Source of the DNA: Pseudomonas putida
GTDB lineage: Bacteria > Pseudomonadota > Gammaproteobacteria > Pseudomonadales > Pseudomonadaceae
Length of the DNA: 64,000 nucleotides
Assembly (NCBI RefSeq): GCF_028682455.1
Contig: NZ_JANHLD010000002.1
Location: 620,001-684,000 of the forward strand
Reading direction: 5' to 3'
Below the pieces are notes generated by a model that did no database searches, had not been told where the DNA came from, and saw nothing but the letters and a program-made list of their open reading frames with translations. The number at the start of each line of letters is the position of its first letter. Positions within the stretch are counted from its first letter, which is position 1. The position numbers and the translations under genes are program-made. This document shows positions 8,832 through 17,849 of this stretch, one piece after another.

Positions 8832-9925
8832 TGTTTTTCCTCATCGGTTGGCAGGGTGCTGCGGTCAAGAAAGCGGTCGAAGTGGATGTGTTGCTCGTCC
8901 ACCTCCCCATGCAGTCTGTTCAAGATTGAATCAATCATCAGTGGAGGCCCGCACAGGTAAAAGGAGCTGTCCGCCAGGCTGGAGTAATTTGCGAGGTGCT
9001 CACCGCAGTATCCGGTGAGACCAGGCCACGCCGAATCTGCCGGCAATGCCGAAAGCACGGGGACGAACAACAGCCGCCCTGGCCCGGGCCATGACGTCTC
9101 CAAGGCCTTGAGTGCGTCCAGGCAATAAAGATCAGCCTCGCTGCGTGCGCCGAAGAATAAGGTCACGTCCGGCCCAGCTTGACGTTGAAGCAGGTCCTCT
9201 AGGATGGCCTTGATGGGCGCCAGGCCACTGCCACCGGCGACACAAACCATCGGCCGCTGATCCGCTCGATGGGCGAAGTCGCCCAATGGCCCGGTCAGAC
9301 TGATGGACTGGCCACAGCGATCAGCAGTGAATAACCATTCGGTGAACGCGCCGCCCGGTACTCGCCGTACATGGAAAGATACTTGTTGTTGGCCGCCGAT
9401 CCGGGGCGCCTCGGCAAAGGAATAGCAACGGGGGTGGTCGGCCAACTCGGGATGGCCTGGAACGCTGAGCTGCGCGTATTGCCCGGCGGTGTAGCTCAGC
9501 GATGACTCGAGGTCGATGACCAAATGACAAATATCGTGATTCAGTTTTTCGCAGGAGCGGATACGCCCCCCGATAGTAAACAGGGTCATGCCCTCATCCG
9601 AGGGTGACAATCCTGGCACCACCATTTCGACATCGCTGAGGGCGACACTCTGGCAAGCCAACAGGTAACCACGTGCAAGAGCCTGGCCGTCGACGTGTTG
9701 GGAGATGTCCTTTTTCAAACGCACCCTGCCCCTCACCAATCGGCAACGGCAGGAACCGCAGTCGCCTACCAAGCATAAATGAGGGATTTTGATGCCTTGA
9801 CGCAAACAGGCTTTGAGCAGGCTTTCACCTTCGCGCAAGCTGGCCCGTTTTTCAGTGCCCGACACGGTCAGGCATAAATCGTTGTGCGCCTCAATGGCGG
9901 CTTCGATGGCGACTTGAGTGGTCAT
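8828..9925 (-). CDS. Oxygenase-type reductase: [2Fe-2S] ferredoxin, FAD and NAD(P)H domains
   Basis: A 365-residue electron-transfer flavoprotein. An N-terminal plant-type ferredoxin domain has C51-x4-C56-x2-C59 and C91, then an FAD-binding barrel with RCYSF (RxYS type), and an NAD(P)-binding domain with CVAGGSGLAP and a C-terminal YLCGPP motif. This layout is that of the reductases of phenol hydroxylase, XylM and methane monooxygenase systems. The ATG at 9925 is preceded by AAGAGGT; the longer in-frame extension to 10054 lacks family similarity. It heads the operon with the small exported protein and the membrane hydroxylase, and is divergent from a LysR gene. Confidence 0.85.
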   Translation of the reverse strand: MTTQVAIEAAIEAHNDLCLTVSGTEKRASLREGESLLKACLRQGIKIPHLCLVGDCGSCRCRLVRGRVRLKKDISQHVDGQALARGYLLACQSVALSDVEMVVPGLSPSDEGMTLFTIGGRIRSCEKLNHDICHLVIDLESSLSYTAGQYAQLSVPGHPELADHPRCYSFAEAPRIGGQQQVSFHVRRVPGGAFTEWLFTADRCGQSISLTGPLGDFAHRADQRPMVCVAGGSGLAPIKAILEDLLQRQAGPDVTLFFGARSEADLYCLDALKALETSWPGPGRLLFVPVLSALPADSAWPGLTGYCGEHLANYSSLADSSFYLCGPPLMIDSILNRLHGEVDEQHIHFDRFLDRSTLPTDEEKQ

Positions 9926-10068
9926 GGCGAAGTACCTCTTGTTCTTGTTTTTGTCTGTGGAGAAACGGTACGACTTACGCCAAACCAATAAAAATGGATA
10001 ATTACTAAGTCTGATATATCGCCAACTGATATCGTCGCTACTTTGTTCGTTCAAAGAGGAGCTGTACG
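9926..10068. promoter_or_regulatory. Divergent promoter region between reductase operon and LysR gene
   Basis: The 143-nt region between two divergent starts. The heptamer CTGATAT occurs at 10011-10017 and again at 10026-10032, a 15-nt spacing (one and a half helical turns) and rich in T/A, as LysR sites often are. It sits close to the LysR start, the usual place for autoregulation. No experimental operator is known; this is inference from position. Confidence 0.4.
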
Positions 10069-10977
10069 GTGAATCTGCGCAGTGTGGATCTCAACCTATT
10101 GACCGTTTTCGACGCCATCATGGCCGAGCAGAATCTGTCCCGGGCAGCGGACCGAATCGGCATGAGCCAGCCGGCGATCAGTAATGCACTGTCGCGCCTG
10201 CGCCATGTATTCAAGGACGATTTGTTCATTCGCACGGGCCACGGCATGCGGGCTACTCTACGAGCCCAAGAACTTGCGACGCCGATACGCAAGATTCTCG
10301 ACATGGTCATGACGACCCTGACCCAAGGTGCGGATTTCGATTACACCTCGAGCACGCGTGCGTTCAATCTAGTGCTCTCGGACTACGGCGAGGTGGTACT
10401 GCTGTCGCCTCTGATGCGTTGGCTCGATGCGATCGGTGCCAATGTGCAGATCAACGTCGAAACGTACATGCAGCGTGACCTGAAGGAGAAGATGCGTTAC
10501 GGCAAGATCGACTTGTGCCTATGGGCAGAGCCCATGCCAAGCGACGCATTCGACAGCCAACTGCTGCTGTCTGAGGAGCTTTACTCCATGGTGCGTCGCG
10601 ACCATCCCTTGGTGAGCAATCGACTTACCCTGGAGCAGTATGTGACGCTCAAGCATCTGGTATTGGAATGGCGTGACACCGAAAACCCGCGTCCGGTCGA
10701 GCGTCATCTTCAAAGGCTAGGGCTGAGCCGGGAGCTCTATTTGCACGTCCACAGCTTTTTCAGCATGCCGTGGATTGTCGCTGGCAGTGATGTGGTTTGC
10801 ACCATGCCCTCGCGCATGGCCAAGACATTCTCCGAGTTGCACCAGCTCAAATGTTTCAAAACCCCGCTCGAAGGACTGGAGGTGCCGATTTACCTGAGCT
10901 GGCATCGCAGCGTTGAAGAAGATCCGGCGCATCGCTGGTTGCGCAACGGGATCGCTTTGATCTGCGAGCGACTGTAA
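10069..10977 (+). CDS. LysR-family transcriptional regulator
   Basis: A 302-residue regulator. The winged helix-turn-helix lies at residues 5-65 (VDLNLLTVFDAIMAEQNLSRAADRIGMSQPAISNALSRLR in part) and an effector-binding domain follows. The N-terminus MNLRSVDLNLL resembles the NodD/LinR-type subgroup. The start is GTG at 10069 with AAGAGGAG 8 nt upstream. Divergent orientation from the reductase-hydroxylase operon makes that its likely target. It is convergent with the aldehyde dehydrogenase gene. Confidence 0.85.
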   Translation: MNLRSVDLNLLTVFDAIMAEQNLSRAADRIGMSQPAISNALSRLRHVFKDDLFIRTGHGMRATLRAQELATPIRKILDMVMTTLTQGADFDYTSSTRAFNLVLSDYGEVVLLSPLMRWLDAIGANVQINVETYMQRDLKEKMRYGKIDLCLWAEPMPSDAFDSQLLLSEELYSMVRRDHPLVSNRLTLEQYVTLKHLVLEWRDTENPRPVERHLQRLGLSRELYLHVHSFFSMPWIVAGSDVVCTMPSRMAKTFSELHQLKCFKTPLEGLEVPIYLSWHRSVEEDPAHRWLRNGIALICERL

Positions 10978-11065
10978 GGAGAGCTCAATGCTTCACAAGG
11001 CGGGTTCCGTTACACCACCAGTTTCCTGTTATCGGGTCGGCCAGAAGTGAAGTCCAGTTCCAAAA

Positions 11066-12490
11066 TTACGATTGACGAATTGAAACTGTCTGGGAGTTTG
11101 TGTACTCCATGAGCCCATCTATACCATTCTCCACACCCAGCCCCGACTGTTTATGACCACCGAGGGGCGTATAGGGAGTCAGCACATGGATCTCGTTGAC
11201 CCATACCTTGCCGGTTTGAAGGCGAAGCGCAATGCTCGTAGCCAGCTCCACATCCTTGCTCCACACCGAACCGCCCAAACCGTATTCGCTGCTGTTGGCA
11301 CGCGCGACAACCTCATCAATATCCCGGTACTTCAATACTGGAAGAATCGGTCCAAATGGCTCTTCGCTGACGACTCTCGAATCATCAGGAGGGTTGTCGA
11401 CAAGAGTGATCGGGAAGAAATAACCTCGTCCCTGTGGGACCTCTCCCCCCAGCAATACTCGTTGATCTTGATCGCGAATATCGGTCAGTAGATCTTTCAA
11501 ACGCTGGAACTGCAGAGCATTCTGAACCGGACCCAACTGGGAATCGGGTAGGCTGCCATCTCCGATTCTGACCGTACGGGCATAGGAAACAAGCGCCTGG
11601 ACGAGTGGCTCATAGATGTCCTCATGGATGAATAATCGTTTGATCGCCAGGCAAAACTGACCACTGTTGCTGAATGCTCCCCAGAACAATTTTTCAGCGG
11701 TTTGAACGATGTCAACATCCGGCAGTACGATTGCCGCATCATTACCCCCTAGCTCCAGTGTAATGCGCTTGATGTTCCGTGATCCGCTTTCCATTACGCG
11801 ACGCCCAGTAGCGGTAGAGCCAGTAAATGAAATCTTATCGATCTGCGGGTGGGCGGTCAGCCAGGGCCCGAGGTTGTCTCCGCCGCTGACAACGTTCACT
11901 ACACCAGGGGGCAACAGTTGGTTGATCAATTCCCCGAGTTTGAGTGCTGTAAGGGGGGTGAAAGGAGAAGGTTTCAATACGACGGTGTTTCCGGCGACCA
12001 AGGCAGGTGCCAGCTTCCATGCGGCCAGTAGTACTGGGAAATTCCAAGGGACGATCGCGCCAACAACACCGATCGGAACACGGCGAGTCTTTACCAGATG
12101 CTCTGGGCTGTCCTCGATGATCGTCTCGGTAGGTGCCACTCTCGCGAACTCCTGGAACCACGCTACAGACGCACCTATTTCGTAACGCGCATAGTCCAAC
12201 GTCTTGCCTTGCTCACGCGTCAGTAACTGGGCAAAGCCTTCCAGATTTTCAAGAACCCTTTCACCAATTGCCCGGACCAGCGCTTGGCGTTCTTCAAGGG
12301 GTTTCGCCGCCCAATCAGGGAAAGCTCGCCGTGCTGCCCCGACGGCACTGTCAAGTTGATCAGCACTGGCGTCAGGTACTAGCGCAATGATGTCTTCGGT
12401 GGCTGGATTGATCACCTCGATGCGGCAATCACTGGCTATGGTCTGACCATCGATGGTCATCAAGTATTGAGACGTGAAATCAATGCTCAT
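11066..12490 (-). CDS. NAD(P)+-dependent aldehyde dehydrogenase
   Basis: A 474-residue enzyme of the ALDH superfamily. The general-base glutamate is E246 in LELGGND, the nucleophile is C280 in NSGQFC, and the oxyanion asparagine is in PWNFP (residue 150). It oxidises aldehydes to acids in the cytoplasm. It is last in line downstream of the amine dehydrogenase and envelope genes with the same orientation and a 78-nt gap. The natural substrate is therefore probably the arylacetaldehyde released by amine oxidation; this is inference from context. Confidence 0.88.
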   Translation of the reverse strand: MSIDFTSQYLMTIDGQTIASDCRIEVINPATEDIIALVPDASADQLDSAVGAARRAFPDWAAKPLEERQALVRAIGERVLENLEGFAQLLTREQGKTLDYARYEIGASVAWFQEFARVAPTETIIEDSPEHLVKTRRVPIGVVGAIVPWNFPVLLAAWKLAPALVAGNTVVLKPSPFTPLTALKLGELINQLLPPGVVNVVSGGDNLGPWLTAHPQIDKISFTGSTATGRRVMESGSRNIKRITLELGGNDAAIVLPDVDIVQTAEKLFWGAFSNSGQFCLAIKRLFIHEDIYEPLVQALVSYARTVRIGDGSLPDSQLGPVQNALQFQRLKDLLTDIRDQDQRVLLGGEVPQGRGYFFPITLVDNPPDDSRVVSEEPFGPILPVLKYRDIDEVVARANSSEYGLGGSVWSKDVELATSIALRLQTGKVWVNEIHVLTPYTPLGGHKQSGLGVENGIDGLMEYTNSQTVSIRQS

Positions 12491-12568
12491 GCAGGCTCCT
12501 AAAATTATTGTTTGTCCAGCGCAGTAAAAATGAGTCAGCCAATTGGTGTCGTTGGTACCACCTGTAAT

Positions 12569-13543
12569 TCACTTAAATGAAACCAGGTCTTGTGTCGCCA
12601 CGCCCACGGCCCCAAACACCATCAACGACCCATCATCCGCTGACGCCAGGGCTGCAAGGTTCTGACGGTCAGTTCGTATTTCGGTATGGAATCGTTGCGT
12701 GCCAGCATTGGCGATACTCACCAGTCCGCCATTCCCTACCAGCGCGACGCGTCCATCTTTCAACTGGGTCACGGCAGTGATTGATTCACGACTGTGGCTA
12801 TCCACCTCATGCCAGGAGTCGCCATTGTCCGCACTGACCAGCACCCTGCCGCTCATGCCAACCAGCACGACACGTTCGTCACGTAGTACCGTGCCGCTCC
12901 ACAGCGAGCCACTTGCACCAGTGTCCAGTGACTCCCATGAGCTGCCGTTATCACGTGAGCGGTAGGCGGTCCCCTTCTCTGCCGCGATGAACAGACTGCC
13001 TTGGGGCCCAGGGAAAATTTGGTTGAGATGGTAGTCATCGCCATCGGCGCTTACATTCAGGCGCTGCCAGCTTTGGCCGCCGTCATGGGTCTCGCTGGCG
13101 TAGCCATAAGCCCCCGTGACGATGCCGTGCCGGGTGTCCCCGAACCAGACCGATAACAGAACCGGCTCTCCTTCTAGCCGTTGCTGCAAAGTCCAGTTTT
13201 CGCCACCATCGCGGGTATGCAACAGCACCCCGCCATGACCCACGGCCCAACCATTTTGCGCATCGACGAAAGTCACCGCAGTCAGCAGGGTGTCAACTGG
13301 CACGGTGGCTGCCTGCCGCCAGTTTCTGCCATCCATACGCACCACTATTCCGTGATCCCCTACTGCAACCAAATTGTCACCAGCATGCGTTACTGCGACC
13401 AGCGGGGTTTGTTCCGCGTGCGCCAGACGCATGGCCGAGACATTCCCGGCGGCGTGGCAGTTGAGTACTTGGCTGCCTCCGGCGAGCAAGGCAGCGACTG
13501 CCAGCCAACGTAACGGAGTGAAGTTTTTCCTGGTCATTTTCAT
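12569..13543 (-). CDS. YCF48-type beta-propeller exported protein (set A)
   Basis: About 324 residues with a signal peptide (LAVAALLAGGSQVLNCHA; a cysteine in the cleavage region leaves lipoprotein processing possible). The mature part is a chain of BNR/YCF48 repeats such as DGGENWTL, DGGQSWQRL, DNGSSWESL and DNGDSWHEV, predicting a seven-bladed propeller. YCF48-like proteins are assembly or docking factors. ATGs at 13543 and 13537 are both possible; a TTG at 13555 would overlap the RND stop. It is the fourth member of the DUF1329-DUF1302-RND-YCF48 series and has a counterpart at 55901-56920. Confidence 0.8.
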   Translation of the reverse strand: MKMTRKNFTPLRWLAVAALLAGGSQVLNCHAAGNVSAMRLAHAEQTPLVAVTHAGDNLVAVGDHGIVVRMDGRNWRQAATVPVDTLLTAVTFVDAQNGWAVGHGGVLLHTRDGGENWTLQQRLEGEPVLLSVWFGDTRHGIVTGAYGYASETHDGGQSWQRLNVSADGDDYHLNQIFPGPQGSLFIAAEKGTAYRSRDNGSSWESLDTGASGSLWSGTVLRDERVVLVGMSGRVLVSADNGDSWHEVDSHSRESITAVTQLKDGRVALVGNGGLVSIANAGTQRFHTEIRTDRQNLAALASADDGSLMVFGAVGVATQDLVSFK

Positions 13544-13551
13544 GCCCCCGA

Positions 13552-15912
13552 TCAATGCGCTAACAGGGGCGCACGTACCGGCCCCTTACGTGGAATCAAC
13601 ACATCCAGCATCACCGCTATTGCTGGCAGCAAAGTAATTGCCATCAGCATGTTGACCATGAACATAAAGGTGAGCAGCAGTCCCATGTCGGCCTGGAATT
13701 TCAGCGCCGAAAAAGACCATGTAGCAACGCCAATCGACAGCGTGATGGCGGTGAAAATGGTGGCCACACCGACCTCGCGTAGGGCGAGCTTGAAGGCCGT
13801 GACGATGTCCTTGCCCTCGGCCAGGTGAAGCTGCAGACGGTTATAGATATAAAACGCATAATCCACGCCGATACCGACGGCGAGGACCATCACCGGCAGC
13901 GTGGCGACGGTCAGGCCGATGTCCAGCGACTTCATGAAGCAATAGCCGAGGAATGTCGCCAGGGTAAGCGGCACACAACAGGCGACCATCGCCCGCCAGT
14001 CGCGATACACCAGAAAGACCAGCAGCACGATGGTCAGATAGACGTAGAGCATCATTGGCAATTCGGAGGTTTCGACGATTTCGTTGGTGGCGGCTTGAAC
14101 CCCAGCGTTGCCACTGGCCAGTCGCACGGTAACGCCTTCCATTGGGTGCTCCATCCGGTACTGCTGTACGGCCGCGACCACAGTTTTCAAAGTGGTAGCC
14201 TTATGGTCCTTCAGATACAGGTTGATCGGCAGGATGGTGCAATCGGCGTTATACAGGCGCAGGGCCTCGGGTACTTGGCGCACCGCTTCGCCAATGCTCA
14301 ATTCGTCAACTGGCAGCGCTGCCCATTTTGGATTGCCTTCATTGACGCCCGAAGCCGAAAGCTTGGTCAGGGCGGGCAGCGACTGTGCCGACAGAACACC
14401 GGGTACATTAGCCAGGAACCAGGTCAGGCGATCGGTGTAAGCCATGACGGCATGCTGGTAGCAGCCGTTTTTCGGCGTTTCCACCACCACAGTAAACAGA
14501 TCAAGCCCCAATCCGAAATGGCTGACCACGCTTTCGACGTCCAGGTTGTAGCGCGAATCGCTGTGCAACTCGGGTGCACCCGGCAACACATGCCCAACAT
14601 GCCGCCCCTGACTTTGCCAAACGGCCACACCCAGCAACATCAGGCACAGAATTGAGCCAATCGCTGCATTTCGGGTTTCAGCCAGACGCCCCAGTTTGCT
14701 CATAATGTCATCGCGCCAGGCCTGCAGACGTTTGACTCGGTCGACATACCCGGCATTGAAATGAAAGAAACTGGCCAGCACTGGCAGCATGATGAGGTTG
14801 GTGATGATCTTGTAGGCCACGCCTACCGAAGCGGTGATAGCCAGTTCGCGAATCATTGGGATCGGCACAAGCACCAGGGTTGCGAAGCCAACGAAAGCAG
14901 TGATCAACGCTAACGTGCCTGGCACCAACAAACCGCTGAAGCTGCGGCGCGCAGCGGTCATTGCGTCGGCACCATTGCAAACTTCCTTGGATATGAAGTT
15001 GACCTGTTGCACGCCGTGGGACACACCAATGGCGAACACGAGGAACGGCACCAGAATCGCCAGTGGATCAAGTCCGAACCCAAGCAAGGTGATGGTGCCA
15101 AACTGCCAAATCACCGATACCAACGAGCAGCACAACGGCAAGAAAGTCAGCACCCAGGAGCGCGTATACCAATAGACGGCAGCCAACGTCAGCAGAAAGG
15201 CTAACGCAAAGAAGCCCATGACACTGGTTGCACCCGCTCCAATATCGCCCATCTGTTTGGCAAAACCGATGATTTGCACATCGTAGTCAGCATCGGCGAA
15301 CTTGGACCTGACTTCGCTTTCCAGTCGTTTGCTGAACTCCAGGTAATCCAGCCGTTTACCGGTCTGCGGGTCGGGATCAGCAAGTTCAGCCACCACCATG
15401 GCACCAGAGTAGTCATTGGCCACCAGGCTGCCGACAAAGCCGCCAATGATGGTGCGCTCGCGTATACCAACGATGGCCCGATCATCCAAGGTGCCAACTG
15501 TGACGTCGCCACCGACCACATCCTCGGCCTTCATGCCCTCCTCTGTAATCTGCACTGCGCGGGTGTTGGGGGTCCACAACGAAGTGACCGTACGCCGGTC
15601 GATACCGGGCATGAAAAACATTGTCTGGGTCAAGTCATACAGTCGGGTCATGGCCGGCTTGTTCCAGATATCACCCTTTTTCGCGTGTAGCACCACGATG
15701 ACGCGGTTGGCGCCGAACAGCACATCCCGGTATTTGTTGAAGGTTTGGATAAATTCATGTTGCTGTGGCAACTGTTTGTCGAAACCAGCCGACATGCGCA
15801 ACTGAGAGGCGAAACCGGCCATCACCAGCGTCACTAATGCCAGCACTGCCAATGTCGACAGACGACGTCGAAAAAAGAATTGCTCGAGACCGAGCACCAG
15901 AGAAGCCAGCAT
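13552..15912 (-). CDS. RND/MMPL-family inner-membrane transporter (set A)
   Basis: About 786 residues with the RND layout: one N-terminal membrane segment (LSTLAVLALVTLVMAGF), a large periplasmic loop, five further segments, then a second half of the same pattern with a second loop near residues 430-620. The membrane segment with GIGVDYAFYIYNR carries the conserved acidic residue of the proton relay. Size and the sterol-sensing-like segments place it with MMPL/HAE3 exporters rather than the 1050-residue AcrB type. The ATG at 15912 follows AGGAAGAC at good spacing. No membrane-fusion or TolC partner is adjacent; DUF1302 and DUF1329 proteins are instead. Confidence 0.87.
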   Translation of the reverse strand: MLASLVLGLEQFFFRRRLSTLAVLALVTLVMAGFASQLRMSAGFDKQLPQQHEFIQTFNKYRDVLFGANRVIVVLHAKKGDIWNKPAMTRLYDLTQTMFFMPGIDRRTVTSLWTPNTRAVQITEEGMKAEDVVGGDVTVGTLDDRAIVGIRERTIIGGFVGSLVANDYSGAMVVAELADPDPQTGKRLDYLEFSKRLESEVRSKFADADYDVQIIGFAKQMGDIGAGATSVMGFFALAFLLTLAAVYWYTRSWVLTFLPLCCSLVSVIWQFGTITLLGFGLDPLAILVPFLVFAIGVSHGVQQVNFISKEVCNGADAMTAARRSFSGLLVPGTLALITAFVGFATLVLVPIPMIRELAITASVGVAYKIITNLIMLPVLASFFHFNAGYVDRVKRLQAWRDDIMSKLGRLAETRNAAIGSILCLMLLGVAVWQSQGRHVGHVLPGAPELHSDSRYNLDVESVVSHFGLGLDLFTVVVETPKNGCYQHAVMAYTDRLTWFLANVPGVLSAQSLPALTKLSASGVNEGNPKWAALPVDELSIGEAVRQVPEALRLYNADCTILPINLYLKDHKATTLKTVVAAVQQYRMEHPMEGVTVRLASGNAGVQAATNEIVETSELPMMLYVYLTIVLLVFLVYRDWRAMVACCVPLTLATFLGYCFMKSLDIGLTVATLPVMVLAVGIGVDYAFYIYNRLQLHLAEGKDIVTAFKLALREVGVATIFTAITLSIGVATWSFSALKFQADMGLLLTFMFMVNMLMAITLLPAIAVMLDVLIPRKGPVRAPLLAH

Positions 15913-15975
15913 GTGAGTCTTCCTGAAAAACGGAAATGATCTTCCCTCCATCGAGCGTGGAGGGAAGGCACGACA

Positions 15976-17819
15976 TCAGAACGAGTAGGAAATGTTGCCG
16001 CTCAAAAAATCACGGTCAGCCATCAGGTTGTTATCCCCGCCGCCCCAGAACTGAACCCATTGGACGCCGCCTTTCCAGCGATCGCGGTAGTTGAACAACA
16101 CGCCTGTGGTCAGCGACTTGCGCCCCTCTACGAATGGCAAGGCATTGGGAGAGGTGCCATTCACGTCATGCGCGAAATCCAGTTGAGGTGTCACCGTGAT
16201 TCCGGTGCCAAACACGTTTGGATAATTGATGCCGAACTCGCTCACGTAGCCCCATGAGGTTTTGTCCGGCAGCGAATAATCCGGCAGGAAGTAAGGTGTC
16301 TCTCCCGAGGTATCCAGGCCGGGGTAATAAGTGACCACAGCCTCGGTCAGGAGGAAACCGTCGGACGCACCCAGACTGGTCGGAATGAAGCCAAGCGTGT
16401 CGTTGGCTGAAAAGGTGTAGATGGCATTGAGATGAGCCTGCCATTTCTTTTCTTCAACGAAGCCCTTACTGGTTCCGGTGTCAAACACGCTGAAGCGATT
16501 GAATTGCCCGGTGAACGCAGAACCGAACGGTACAGTCGGGTCAATGCCCACACTGTCATTGGGTCGATAGGACAACTCAGCGCCGACGGCAACCGGGCCG
16601 ACCATGGTGTTCATCGACAAGCCGAACAGGTCTTTATCTTCGCCATAATTGACGAAGAAATTGTCGACCCGCAGGTTGTCCGGATCAGACACTGCGGTGT
16701 AGCCGATAAAGGGCAGCTTGTCGTGATAGCGCTCGTAGAACAGACCGAACTCCGTACCGATATCTTCCGCTGTCCAGCGCAGCGCGAGTCCGTACTGGCC
16801 GCTGTTCCTGGCTTCGCGCTCGCCGGCATAGGGAATCGCCAGGCCGTTGGCAACCAGAGTCGGGTCATCCAGGCCGCTGATCGATGGCTCGCCGCAGTGA
16901 CCGGTGGGCGTCAGTCCCGCACAAGTACCCGGACCCAGGATGCCATCTACGTAACTGCTGGAGTAGTAAAGCGTCCGGTGGCCTTTGCCGATTAGATCGA
17001 TATTGGAGAAGTACGTGCCTACCGGATCAAGGTCATAGGCATTCCACTTGAACTGGTAATACGCCTCGAGATTGAGGTTATCCGTCAAACCAAGGTTGAA
17101 CGACGCCATTGGTGCCGGAACGAATACCTCTTTCAACTGAGTGCCGGGGGTATGGTATTTCGGCAGGCTCAGTGCGTTGATCTGATTGATGCCTCCAGTG
17201 ACGAAGATTTCCTCGCCCCAACTGATCACTTGATTACCGACCTTGACCTTGGCCGGCATGTCGCCAACATCGAAGCTCTTGGCCACCCATAGATCGAGCA
17301 GGTCCATGCGTTCGTCAGCGTCATCATCGATATCGGTGCGCCGCGTGTCATCCATCTTAAAATCCTTGGCCCAGCTCACCCGACCAAGTGCGCTCCAGCC
17401 ATCACCGAACTTCAGGCTCAATTCATGAGTGCCCTTGATGACACTGGAGAAGACATCGTGTTTGTTGTAATTGAGGTCACCATCGTCGGCATTGGTGTAA
17501 CTGATGTCGGCGTTGGCGTAGCCGTTTCAGCCTTGCTCAGGTTGTAGTAGTTCCCCAACCCGGTGCTGGTGCCGTCGTTGCAACCGCCGCTGTCGCCTCC
17601 CAGCAGATGGCAATCGCGCGACTGCATGCGTGAGGACATGCCATAAGACAGGGTCGAGTCGAAACTGCCGGACAATCCATCGTCGGAGCCGAAACGCATG
17701 GCATGGCTGTCCGACATCCACATCAGGCTTGAAGCTGCCATTACTGCAAGTGCAAGATGATTTTTTGCGCGAGCGAAGCCCGGCGCGGCTGAAGCCGCAC
17801 CTTTTTTATTGTTGTGCAT
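15976..17819 (-). pseudogene. DUF1302 outer-membrane beta-barrel protein (set A), broken by a one-base frameshift
   Basis: The gene would encode about 614 residues. The first piece, from ATG 17819 (AAGGAAGAG upstream), has a signal peptide and runs to GNYYNLSKAET. The reading frame then has to shift at about 17522-17523, where one G appears missing (ACGGC instead of ACGGGC), after which the barrel sequence GYANADISYTNADDGDLNYN and the rest continue to a C-terminal NISYSF. Ending in phenylalanine with alternating aromatic strands is typical of outer-membrane barrels. DUF1302 proteins are outer-membrane channels of unknown cargo. Either a true inactivation or a sequencing error in a G run. Confidence 0.8.
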
Positions 17820-17849
17820 AGCTCTTCCTTACGAGGACGTTACCGCTGC

